9,802 bases of DNA, from assembly GCA_034716415.1 (NCBI GenBank), contig JAYEJB010000054.1, positions 1 through 9,802 on the forward strand, written 5' to 3'. The stretch comes from JAYEJB01 sp034716415 (lineage in GTDB: Bacteria; Patescibacteriota; Patescibacteriia; SG8-24). Positions within the stretch are counted from its first letter, which is position 1. Each line of letters begins with the position of its first letter. A model generated the notes under the pieces. The model saw nothing but the letters and a program-made list of their open reading frames with translations, did not search any database and was not told the DNA's origin. Both the position numbers and the translations under genes were made by a program. Below, one piece after another: positions 1 through 6,582 of the stretch.

Positions 1-2
1 TG

Positions 3-2648
3 AATATCAGGCACACGACCAGCGGAGACATGGTTGATGGTCTAGGTGCAGGTATTTACTTCACTATTGAAGACAGTGCAGCTGCTGAAAATCTGATTGC
101 AGCGGTCGGTGCACAAAGGGCCGGTGCGGACAATTCCGGTGAACTATACTTCAATACTTACAATGCGGGTACTGAAGGTACCAGAATGACCATCGACGCA
201 GATGGTGACCTTGACGTAGACAGCAATACCTTCTTTGTCGATGCATCAGCAAATGAGGTTGGTTTAGGCACAAACGATCCAAACTACGATCTTGATATTA
301 CCAGCGCCAACGCGGATACGACACTGGCGATTGATAATACCGCCACGGATGGAGACCCGAGGCTGAACTTCCAGCTCTCTGGTTCCAGTAACTACAGTAT
401 GGGGGTAAATGACGGAAGCACATACGACGACTTCGTAATCGCGGCCAGCTCAACGCTGACTACCAGCCCGGTCATCACGATCTACGGATTCGATGATTCT
501 GTCGGTATCGGAGAGAGCACACCGGTTAACATGCTCGAGGTGACTGACACCTCCTCGTCGCCATTAGCCGTCAATCGTTTGAGCACCGACGGCACGCTCG
601 TCAATCTCAAACAGGCTAATGTCGTAGAAGGAACGATTTCTGTGAGTGGCACTACGGTTTCATATAATGCGTTCACCGGTTCGCACTACGCCTGGATCGA
701 TGGATCCATGGAACGCGGGACACTGGTCAGTATGACCGGCGATAATCGGCATTTGCACGGTAATCCGGTAGCAGAATTGATATACGGCATAGCTGCGTCG
801 AGCGTGGAAAACGATTTCCGCGTACTCGGTTCTTACCTTGGTCTTCAAGAGACGACCGAGCCGGCGAGCGATGAGAATCCGCATCTGGTCATGGCTGTCG
901 GTAACGGTGACGTATGGTTAGTCGACGAGGGTGAAAATGTCGAGGTCGGTGACTACCTCATCACTTCGACCACAGCAGGGCATGCCAGGAAGGATCCAGG
1001 AACACATTTGGCTAGCTACATAGTGGCGCGGGCCACTGAAGCGATCGACTGGTCGATGGTCACCGAAACGGCCTCGAACGGCAAGAAACACAAGAAGATC
1101 ATCGTCACCTTCGAAAATCTGGTCAGGTACAACACCGGCAGGTTCTTCTCCTTCCGCGACACCGAACCGAATGAGCCGGCGAATAGCGCCATTACCATGA
1201 CCATGGTCACGACCGGTGAGGATGCCTACAAGTTATCGCTGACTGATGCGGTCGACGATGAGATCGCCTACTTCGGCAGTGAGGGCGATCTGGGCATCAA
1301 GGGCAAGCTGTACCTCTCCGACAGGGGAGCGATGCAGTCGAGTCGCTACATGTACTACGATGGCTCGACCGGTCCTGGCGGTGACTTCATTCGCACCAAT
1401 GCTGCGGGCTGGGCGACCGGTAGCTACGACTTCGCCGAGATGTTCCCGTCAGAAGAAGACCTTCTGCCAGGTGAGATAGTGATGGTCGACATCGAGAATC
1501 CGGGTCACGTGAAGCGCGCCGATGACAGCGCGGAGATGAACGGCTGGCTGATGGCCGGTATCGTGAGTACCAGGCCGGGCTTCCTGGCCGGCATGAACGA
1601 CGCTGGTAGTCACCCGATAGCGCTCGAAGGTCGCGTCCCGACTTCGGTCAGCGCGGAGAACGGCGTCATCGCGGTCGGCGATCCTATCACCTTGTCGTCC
1701 GTAGCGGGCGTCGGCATGAAAGCGACCGAGCATGGCTACGTCGTCGGTACGGCGCTCGAAGCGTTCGACGGATCGACCTCGGCCGGCACCATCATGGTGA
1801 TGCTCAAGATGGGCTTCTATAACGGCTCGACCGTTTGGGACACCAATACAGATTCATCGGAAGGTACGCTCGGCGGTCAGGTCAGCGGCATCATCGATAT
1901 GCAGGGCAATCCGATCGTCAACATCGGTGGCCTGCAAGGGATCGGCGGACTGTGGTCCATCGACAGCGAGGGCAAGCTCACCGCGCAGGCGGTCGAGACC
2001 AAGGATCTGCAGACCGAGACCATGACTGTGAAGGCGGATGACGCGAAGACGACGATTGGCGAGGGTGTGATGGATATCGGCAATTCGATCGCGGTGGTCG
2101 AGAATCCGGCGGTCAGGTACAACAGCCGCATCTTCGTCACGTTCTTCGGCAACGTCGGCGGCAACTGGTGGATCTCCGAGAGGCAGGACGGCCGGTTCGT
2201 CATCAACTTGAGCGCTGTCGCTGATACCGACATCCCGTTCGAGTACTGGATCCTGGACGTTAAGGACGACCGCACACCGGTCGATCCGACCGCCGAAGAG
2301 CCGCCTGCAGATGAGGAGCCGCCGGTCGACGAACCTCCGACGGACGAACCTCCCGCAGATGAGGAGCCGCCGGTCGATGAACCACCCGCGGATGAACCGC
2401 CGGTGGACGAGCCGCCGGTCGACGAACCCCCGACGGACGAACCTCCCGCAGATGAGGAGCCGCCGGTCGATGAGCCACCCGCGGATGAACCGCCGGTGGA
2501 CGAGCCGTCCGCGGATGAACCGCCGGTGGACGAGCCGCCCGCGGGAGAACCTCCTGCCGAAGAACCCCCGGCCGAAGAGCCGCCTGTGGTAGACCCTCCC
2601 GCTGACGACCCCCCGGCAGACCCCATCGATACCGGAACGACAAGTTAA
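3..2648 (+). CDS. Large repeat-rich surface/secreted protein, 5' end missing
   Basis: The frame is open from base 3, so the ATG at 30 is probably internal and the N-terminus lies outside the window. The first ~90 residues after that ATG (GDMVDG, GADNSGELYF, TRMTIDADG, EVGLGTNDP) resemble the tail-fibre or adhesin-like repeats of long surface proteins in CPR bacteria. The middle holds two related blocks, VGDYLITSTTAGHARK (about residues 306-321) and VGDPITLSSVAGVGMKA (about 549-565), each followed by an 'IVARATEA/VVGTALEA'-like stretch, suggesting a duplicated domain. A DFAEMFPSEEDLLPGE segment (about 466-481) resembles the conserved DYAEMF region of peptidase-G2-like/intramolecular chaperone domains of phage tail proteins; that link is tentative. 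A SRIFVTF...GNWWISERQDGRFVINLS domain follows (about 699-728). The last ~115 residues are a Pro/Asp/Glu repeat, probably an extended spacer. There is no LPXTG motif or C-terminal membrane helix. Exact function is unknown. Confidence 0.85.
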   Translation, partial: NIRHTTSGDMVDGLGAGIYFTIEDSAAAENLIAAVGAQRAGADNSGELYFNTYNAGTEGTRMTIDADGDLDVDSNTFFVDASANEVGLGTNDPNYDLDITSANADTTLAIDNTATDGDPRLNFQLSGSSNYSMGVNDGSTYDDFVIAASSTLTTSPVITIYGFDDSVGIGESTPVNMLEVTDTSSSPLAVNRLSTDGTLVNLKQANVVEGTISVSGTTVSYNAFTGSHYAWIDGSMERGTLVSMTGDNRHLHGNPVAELIYGIAASSVENDFRVLGSYLGLQETTEPASDENPHLVMAVGNGDVWLVDEGENVEVGDYLITSTTAGHARKDPGTHLASYIVARATEAIDWSMVTETASNGKKHKKIIVTFENLVRYNTGRFFSFRDTEPNEPANSAITMTMVTTGEDAYKLSLTDAVDDEIAYFGSEGDLGIKGKLYLSDRGAMQSSRYMYYDGSTGPGGDFIRTNAAGWATGSYDFAEMFPSEEDLLPGEIVMVDIENPGHVKRADDSAEMNGWLMAGIVSTRPGFLAGMNDAGSHPIALEGRVPTSVSAENGVIAVGDPITLSSVAGVGMKATEHGYVVGTALEAFDGSTSAGTIMVMLKMGFYNGSTVWDTNTDSSEGTLGGQVSGIIDMQGNPIVNIGGLQGIGGLWSIDSEGKLTAQAVETKDLQTETMTVKADDAKTTIGEGVMDIGNSIAVVENPAVRYNSRIFVTFFGNVGGNWWISERQDGRFVINLSAVADTDIPFEYWILDVKDDRTPVDPTAEEPPADEEPPVDEPPTDEPPADEEPPVDEPPADEPPVDEPPVDEPPTDEPPADEEPPVDEPPADEPPVDEPSADEPPVDEPPAGEPPAEEPPAEEPPVVDPPADDPPADPIDTGTTS
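2278..2630 (+). repeat. Pro/Asp/Glu-coding tandem repeat with a 93-bp higher-order unit
   Basis: This stretch encodes about 20 copies of a degenerate PP-(A/V/T)-(D/E)-E pentapeptide at the C-terminus of the preceding gene. At DNA level a longer unit is visible: 2316-2408 and 2409-2501 match at an offset of exactly 93 bp (31 codons) with only a few synonymous changes, and similarity decays after about 2505. This suggests recent expansion by slippage or unequal recombination. Low complexity also creates long open frames on the opposite strand, which are artefacts. Confidence 0.9.
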
Positions 2649-2685
2649 CACCAAGGAGACCGGCCGGAAGTAAAAATAAGTAGCC

Positions 2686-2775
2686 TGTTTTATACACAGT
2701 CTGAAGAAAAAACAGACAGTCTGTTTCCCGCAGGAAACAGGCTGTCTGTTTTTACTTCAGACTGTGTATAAAACA
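2686..2775. repeat. Long palindromic element, copy 1
   Basis: The arms 2686-2728 and 2733-2775 (43 nt each) are reverse complements except for one A/A mismatch and one T/G wobble, around a 4-nt CGCA loop. A TTATACACA motif lies at 2690-2698 and its inverse TGTGTATAA at 2763-2771; both fit the DnaA-box consensus TTATNCACA. The inner half (about 2706-2754) ends in a run of five Ts on the top strand and six on the bottom, so if transcribed it could act as a terminator in either direction. It lies 37 bp after the stop of the surface-protein gene. The inner core is shared with copies 2 and 3. No target-site duplication is visible. Function is unknown; a MITE-like or DnaA-binding element is possible. 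Confidence 0.9.
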
Positions 2776-2822
2776 CACCCTTAACGCTTTCATTATTTCT
2801 AGCCCTAAACCGTCATATCTAC

Positions 2823-2828
2823 TATACT
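2823..2828 (+). promoter_or_regulatory. Possible -10 element upstream of the O-antigen-ligase-like gene
   Basis: TATACT is one base from the TATAAT consensus and would start transcription near 2835, about 58 bp before the chosen ATG. No convincing -35 is visible 16-18 bp upstream. A near DnaA box (TTATACACG, 2828-2836) overlaps the expected start site. Confidence 0.35.
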
Positions 2829-2892
2829 TATACACGCAATAAAACCCGTGGTTACTTATCGCGGATATCTCGAATATCTCTTAATTAGGCAT

Positions 2893-5379
2893 ATGACTGA
2901 TTTTTCTCAATCTAGTCCGGCCAGTACTCCTAAGTTCGTCGTCAAATTCTGCGACGCAACTATCAAATGGACCCTGCTGGCGCTCACGTTCCTGGTTCCG
3001 CTGTTTTTCCTGCCGTGGACTACGGAAACTACAGAAATCAACAAACAGCTCCTGTTGTTCATCGGCGTCGCCATCGCCGGCCTGGCTTGGCTCGGCAAGA
3101 TGCTCGCGGAACGTCAATTCGAATACCGTCGCTCTGTCGTAAACATCATCGTCCTGCTGTTCCTCGGTGTCTACGGGATCAGTTCATGGGCCTCCCAAAG
3201 TACTTACATGAGTCTGGCCGGTGATTTCGGTCAGGAGCAATCGGGCTTCTTCACGATTCTCGCTTTAGTGGCTCTGTATTTCATCGTCTCCAACAACATC
3301 CGTACCGAAGAACACATCAAATGGATGCTGGGCGCGATGATGTTGAGTGGTTTCGTCGCCGCGCTTTACGGTCTGCTGCAGGGACTGGGCCTGTTCGTGC
3401 TCCCCTTCGGTTTCACGAAGACCGCGGCTTTCAACACTATCGGTACTGCGGCTTCGCTGGGTATCTACATGGCGTTCATCGTGGCATTGGTCAGCGGTTC
3501 GCTCCTGTATGGGCACGGTCAGAAGAAGAAAGACGCATCCAAGCTTGATATCGTGTTTAAGGTGTTCATGGTCATCACCGCGATTTTGGCCTTGTTCATA
3601 GTAGCTGTGATTGATTTCTGGCCGGTTACGGTTTCACTGCTCGTGTCGTCAGCATTAGTCATCGCTTACGCTTTCCTGCACGCCAAGTCGATGAAGGGGC
3701 TCGGTGGGATACTGCTTCCGCTGGCGGCGCTGATCGTCTCGTTGATGTTGCTCTTCATCCGTTTCCCCGCCGCACTGGGCTTTCCGGCAGAGGTGATGCC
3801 GTCCGCCAAGGCGAGTGTAGACATCACGATGAAGACGTTGGGCGCGCACCCGTTCTTCGGTAGCGGCCCCGGAACTTTCGTGTTCGATTACGCGCAACAC
3901 AGGGCACCGGAGGTCAACAATACCGCGTTCTGGAACATCAGGTTCGATCGCGCTTCGACCAGCTTCATGACGATGCTGGCGACGATCGGTCTCCTGGGAG
4001 CGCTTTCCTGGCTCATGATTCCGTTGGTCCTGCTCGGTTCAGCCGCGCGTAAACTGTTGAGGTCCGATGAGCGCACCTGGCACATCCTGATCGGGATGTT
4101 CAGCAGTTGGTTCCTGCTGACGCTCGCCAAATTCCTGTACAGCTCGACGCTCTCGCTGGAATTCATGTTCTGGATCATGATGGCGATGCTGGTTGTCGTC
4201 CATAAACATGATTTCTTCTCCGTCAGGTTCGAGCGTTCGCCGCGCGCCGCGATGGCGATATCGTTCCTGTTCATTCTCGGTCTGGTATTCACCCTGTCCG
4301 GCTTGTTCGTCGAGAGTCAGAGGTATGCCGCGGAGATTTCGTATTCCAAGTCGTTGCAGGCGGATCAGGCCGGGGAGAGTGCGGATGTGGTCATCGAAAA
4401 GCTCATCAAAGCGAATCGGCTCAATCCGAGGAATGATGTCTATGTCAGGAATCTGGCGCTGGCACTCCTGATGAAGGCCGACCAGCTGCTGACTGAACCG
4501 CTGGGTCTGGAGAAGGGTGAGGAGGAATCGGATGAGGATTTCACGGCGCGCCAACGGGCCGAAGCATCGGAGAGGTTGAGGCAGGCCTCGGCGATTACCG
4601 CCAACGCGGTCAACACGGCTAGGAGCGCCACGGAGATGAATCCGGCCAATGTCGCCAACTGGACGGTTCTCGCGACGGTCTATAAGAACCTGATGGGCGT
4701 GACTGAAGGCGCGGACGAGTGGGCCAGGCAGTCGTACGAGGAAGCCATAGAGCGTGAACCCAGCAATACGGTCTTGAGGACCGAACTCGGTAAGATTTAT
4801 GTCGTCCAGGCGGATGCGGCCATGGCAGGGCTCAACACCGAAGATGAAGAGGCTAAGGTTATTGTTCAAGCCAAGGTGGATGAGCTGTTGGGTAAGGCGG
4901 TGGATGCATTCAACAAGGCCGTTGAGTTGAAAGCGGACTACGCCGCGGCCCATTACAATCTTGGTCTGGTGCTCGACAGACAGGGCAAACTCGACGAGTC
5001 GATTGCGAGGATGGAGGGCGTCGTGACCTTGAATCCGCGCGATGTCGGCGTCGGATTCCAGCTGGCTCTTCTATATTTCCGGAATGACCAGAAGGATGAG
5101 GCGGTCGCTCTGATGGAGTCGGTGGTACGTCTCCAGCCGAACTTCTCGAACGCGCGTTGGTACTTGGCGGCGATGTATGACGAGGAGGGAGATATCGACA
5201 AGGCTATCGCGGAAATCGAGAAGGTCATGGAGCTTAATCCGGGTGATGAGTTGGTCGCCAAGAAGATTGAAGAGTTGAAGACCAAGAAGGCTGGTGGTCC
5301 GGTAGAGAGCGAGGAAGGTGAAGGTGATGATCTGCCGGAACCGGTCGAGGACTCCGGTGCGCCATCGGTAGAAGAATAG
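2893..5379 (+). CDS. O-antigen-ligase-like (Wzy_C) polytopic membrane protein with C-terminal TPR repeats
   Basis: The 828-aa product has an N-terminal half of about ten or more hydrophobic segments (first at about residues 24-42) and a C-terminal half of tetratricopeptide repeats (about 480-795, for example AVELKADYAAAHYNLGLVLD). The motifs FNTIGTAASLGIYMA and HPFFGSGPGTF followed by ATIGLLGALSWL fit the O-antigen ligase/polymerase family, whose members polymerise or transfer lipid-linked glycans at the outer face of the membrane. In CPR bacteria such fusions probably act in surface polysaccharide or glycoprotein assembly, but the substrate cannot be read here. The tail ends in an acidic low-complexity stretch. 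I chose the ATG at 2893 over the in-frame GTG at 2848 because the extra 15 residues look unlike a start and the GTG has no ribosome binding site. The ATG itself has only a weak AGG at 2887-2889. Its neighbour upstream is also a surface-type gene. Confidence 0.85.
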   Translation: MTDFSQSSPASTPKFVVKFCDATIKWTLLALTFLVPLFFLPWTTETTEINKQLLLFIGVAIAGLAWLGKMLAERQFEYRRSVVNIIVLLFLGVYGISSWASQSTYMSLAGDFGQEQSGFFTILALVALYFIVSNNIRTEEHIKWMLGAMMLSGFVAALYGLLQGLGLFVLPFGFTKTAAFNTIGTAASLGIYMAFIVALVSGSLLYGHGQKKKDASKLDIVFKVFMVITAILALFIVAVIDFWPVTVSLLVSSALVIAYAFLHAKSMKGLGGILLPLAALIVSLMLLFIRFPAALGFPAEVMPSAKASVDITMKTLGAHPFFGSGPGTFVFDYAQHRAPEVNNTAFWNIRFDRASTSFMTMLATIGLLGALSWLMIPLVLLGSAARKLLRSDERTWHILIGMFSSWFLLTLAKFLYSSTLSLEFMFWIMMAMLVVVHKHDFFSVRFERSPRAAMAISFLFILGLVFTLSGLFVESQRYAAEISYSKSLQADQAGESADVVIEKLIKANRLNPRNDVYVRNLALALLMKADQLLTEPLGLEKGEEESDEDFTARQRAEASERLRQASAITANAVNTARSATEMNPANVANWTVLATVYKNLMGVTEGADEWARQSYEEAIEREPSNTVLRTELGKIYVVQADAAMAGLNTEDEEAKVIVQAKVDELLGKAVDAFNKAVELKADYAAAHYNLGLVLDRQGKLDESIARMEGVVTLNPRDVGVGFQLALLYFRNDQKDEAVALMESVVRLQPNFSNARWYLAAMYDEEGDIDKAIAEIEKVMELNPGDELVAKKIEELKTKKAGGPVESEEGEGDDLPEPVEDSGAPSVEE

Positions 5380-5390
5380 AAGCTAAAGAC

Positions 5391-5419
5391 AAAGGCCGTC
5401 CCGCAAGGGGCGGTCTTTT
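5391..5419 (+). terminator. Rho-independent terminator after the O-antigen-ligase-like gene
   Basis: A 12-bp stem (5391-5402 with 5407-5418, two G-T wobbles) closes a GCAA tetraloop and ends in four Ts, 11 bp after the stop codon. Confidence 0.85.
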
Positions 5420-5602
5420 GGTTGGGGTGGGGGTGGGGAGAGCGGGGAGAGGGGGCAAAGCGGAGAAAGCGGAGAAATATTTTTATTTCCACTCTGTCCC
5501 CCTTCTCCGATCCCTCCGTTTCGTCTTGCCCTGTTGTCCTCGCTTCCTTTTCGCTCCGACTCGGGTACCGGGGTGGCTCCGTGTTCCTCGCGAGAATTGG
5601 TA
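5420..5602. other. Gene-free stretch with G-run tract and short repeats
   Basis: No credible gene is seen here. G-runs of 4-5 lie at 5424-5427, 5429-5433, 5435-5438, 5444-5447 and 5451-5455, a pattern able to form a G-quadruplex on the top strand. AGCGGGGA at 5441-5448 is the same 8-mer that builds the right-edge array. Two copies of AGCGGAGA follow at 5459-5466 and 5468-5475, nine bases apart. The rest (5488-5560) is pyrimidine-rich, and TTCTCCG at 5503-5509 can pair with either CGGAGAA. Open frames in this stretch have no family resemblance or ribosome binding site. Confidence 0.6.
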
Positions 5603-5699
5603 GATGTCTTATGCACAGTTTGGGGCAAAACACAGACAGTCTGTTTCCTGCGGGAAACAGGCTGCCTGTTTTTGCCCCAAACTGTGCATAAGACATCCT
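5594..5699. repeat. Long palindromic element, copy 2 (106 bp identical to copy 3)
   Basis: The arms 5603-5648 and 5653-5697 pair almost completely (one bulged C, one A/C mismatch and one T/G wobble) around a TGCG loop. TTATGCACA at 5609-5617 and its inverse TGTGCATAA at 5683-5691 match the DnaA-box consensus. Identity to copy 3 runs from 5594 to 5699, thus 9 bp beyond the palindrome on the left and 2 bp on the right, at an offset of exactly 2500 bp. It sits 65 bp upstream of the tRNA promoter. Open frames across it on both strands read nearly the same peptide because it is a palindrome and are not genes. Confidence 0.93.
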
Positions 5700-5763
5700 C
5701 CTTCTCCACTTTCAGATCTTCCGACCCTTCTATCCATTCTACCCTCAAATCCACGCGTCTTTA

Positions 5764-5795
5764 TTGACATCAAGGTGTGGCTACGCTAGCATAAT
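5764..5795 (+). promoter_or_regulatory. Promoter of tRNA-Ala
   Basis: A perfect -35 TTGACA lies at 5764-5769. A -10 can be TAGCAT at 5787-5792 (17-bp spacer) or CATAAT at 5790-5795 (20-bp spacer). Transcription would begin about 2-7 bp before the tRNA, giving a very short 5' leader. Confidence 0.7.
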
Positions 5796-5804
5796 CTCTG
5801 CCGA

Positions 5805-5880
5805 GGGCCGCTAGCTCATTCGGTAGAGCACTTCCATGGCATGGAAGGGGTGAAGGGTTCGATCCCCTTGCGGTCCACCA
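5805..5880 (+). tRNA. tRNA-Ala (anticodon GGC)
   Basis: The cloverleaf is complete. The acceptor GGGCCGC pairs with GCGGTCC, including the G3-U70 wobble that identifies alanine tRNAs. The D arm is GCTC/GAGC, and the anticodon stem CTTCC/GGAAG carries the loop ATGGCAT with anticodon GGC, which reads GCC codons. The T arm is AAGGG-TTCGATC-CCCTT. The discriminator A and the 3' CCA are encoded. A strong -35 precedes it and a terminator follows within 2 bp, so it is a single transcription unit. Confidence 0.97.
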
Positions 5881-5881
5881 G

Positions 5882-5915
5882 CATAAAAGGCTGTCCGAAA
5901 GGACGGCCTTTTATG
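5882..5915 (+). terminator. Terminator after tRNA-Ala
   Basis: A 15-bp stem (5882-5896 with 5901-5915, one T-G wobble) closes a GAAA tetraloop with TTTT at 5909-5912 in the 3' arm. It could work on both strands. The -35 of the next gene begins one base after it. Confidence 0.85.
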
Positions 5916-5944
5916 TTGTCAAAATCTGATTTCAGGAATAGAAT
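5916..5944 (+). promoter_or_regulatory. Promoter of the 175-aa hypothetical gene
   Basis: TTGTCA (5916-5921) and TAGAAT (5939-5944) each match the sigma-70 consensus in five of six positions with a 17-bp spacer. The start would be near 5951, leaving a leader of about 25 nt that contains the ribosome binding site. Confidence 0.7.
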
Positions 5945-5975
5945 CCCAGTGTGTTCTTAAAAAAGGAGCAAAAAG

Positions 5976-6503
5976 ATGAGCTTTGATTGGCCACGATCTG
6001 CATCTGAAGAGATCATGGAAGAGATGGCCCGGAATCCGGACTTGGCGGATTCGATGCCCTGGCCCGAGGACAGGCCGGACGCTGTCAGTCGGGCGTGGGA
6101 GGATATCTGCGACTATCTCCATGCTTCGACCAAGGAAAGCGATCCTTTCGAGATGGTCACCGAGTCCTTCAAGTGCCTCTGTGCTGTCTTGGTGCAGACC
6201 GGAACCGCGCCGACCATGCAGGATGCCGCCAAGCAGCTGACGGACCGCGCCATGATGCGTCTCCATGCCATGGAGGGCGAGTACGGGTCGGCGGACAACT
6301 ACGTGAAGCGGAAGTCGAGCGGCGAAGTCCTGGTCTACGCGTTGGATCGGATTCAGACGAAGCTCCTGGCCTTGCAGGAGAAGGACGACGCCAATCTCTG
6401 GATCATGCTCGTTGATTCGGCCAACCACCTCTTCTTCGTACTCGCACGCAGGCGGATGTATGAGTTCGATAGCTTTCCTGGTCCGGGACACGAGCACGTC
6501 TGA
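5976..6503 (+). CDS. Hypothetical 175-aa soluble protein
   Basis: I do not recognise a family. The start is well fixed by AAGGAG at 5963-5968, 7 bp before the ATG. The product begins MSFDWPRSASEEIMEEMARN, is mixed-charge and appears largely helical, with no signal peptide or membrane segment; one hydrophobic stretch (LWIMLVDSANHLFFVLARR, about residues 141-159) is probably a buried helix. There are two close cysteines (FKCLCAV) but no clear metal-binding set. The gene has its own promoter and terminator between tRNA-Ala and ychF, so context gives no functional hint. Codon use is like its neighbours. Confidence 0.8.
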   Translation: MSFDWPRSASEEIMEEMARNPDLADSMPWPEDRPDAVSRAWEDICDYLHASTKESDPFEMVTESFKCLCAVLVQTGTAPTMQDAAKQLTDRAMMRLHAMEGEYGSADNYVKRKSSGEVLVYALDRIQTKLLALQEKDDANLWIMLVDSANHLFFVLARRRMYEFDSFPGPGHEHV

Positions 6504-6511
6504 CACATCTC

Positions 6512-6540
6512 AAAGGGGCGACTACCGCCCTTTTCTTTTT
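6512..6540 (+). terminator. Terminator after the 175-aa hypothetical gene
   Basis: A 9-bp stem (6512-6520 with 6526-6534, one G-T wobble) around an ACTAC loop is followed by a T-rich tail, CTTTTT, to 6540. Confidence 0.8.
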
Positions 6541-6582
6541 GCCTGAGGCGTATTATGCTGGTGCCTGGTACTAATCCGATTT

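Noticed and set aside
1854..2654. Long open frames on the minus strand opposite the C-terminus of the surface protein
   Set aside because: They read Gly/Ser or Arg-rich low complexity (GGSSTGGSSAG-like) made by the complement of the Pro/Asp/Glu repeat, and have no ribosome binding site or family resemblance.
2848..2892. GTG start for the O-antigen-ligase-like protein
   Set aside because: No ribosome binding site precedes it and the added 15 residues are unlike a membrane-protein start; the ATG at 2893 is preferred, with moderate confidence.
4953..5754. Minus- and plus-strand open frames across palindrome copy 2
   Set aside because: Because the element is a palindrome, both strands give nearly the same peptide (MSYAQFGAK...). 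The frames run on into the TPR gene or simple sequence, and no promoter or ribosome binding site supports them.
6501..6503. Recoded TGA (code 4 or 25, as in some CPR lineages)
   Set aside because: TGA ends the 175-aa gene just before a terminator and also ends the methyltransferase; no gene here needs TGA read-through.
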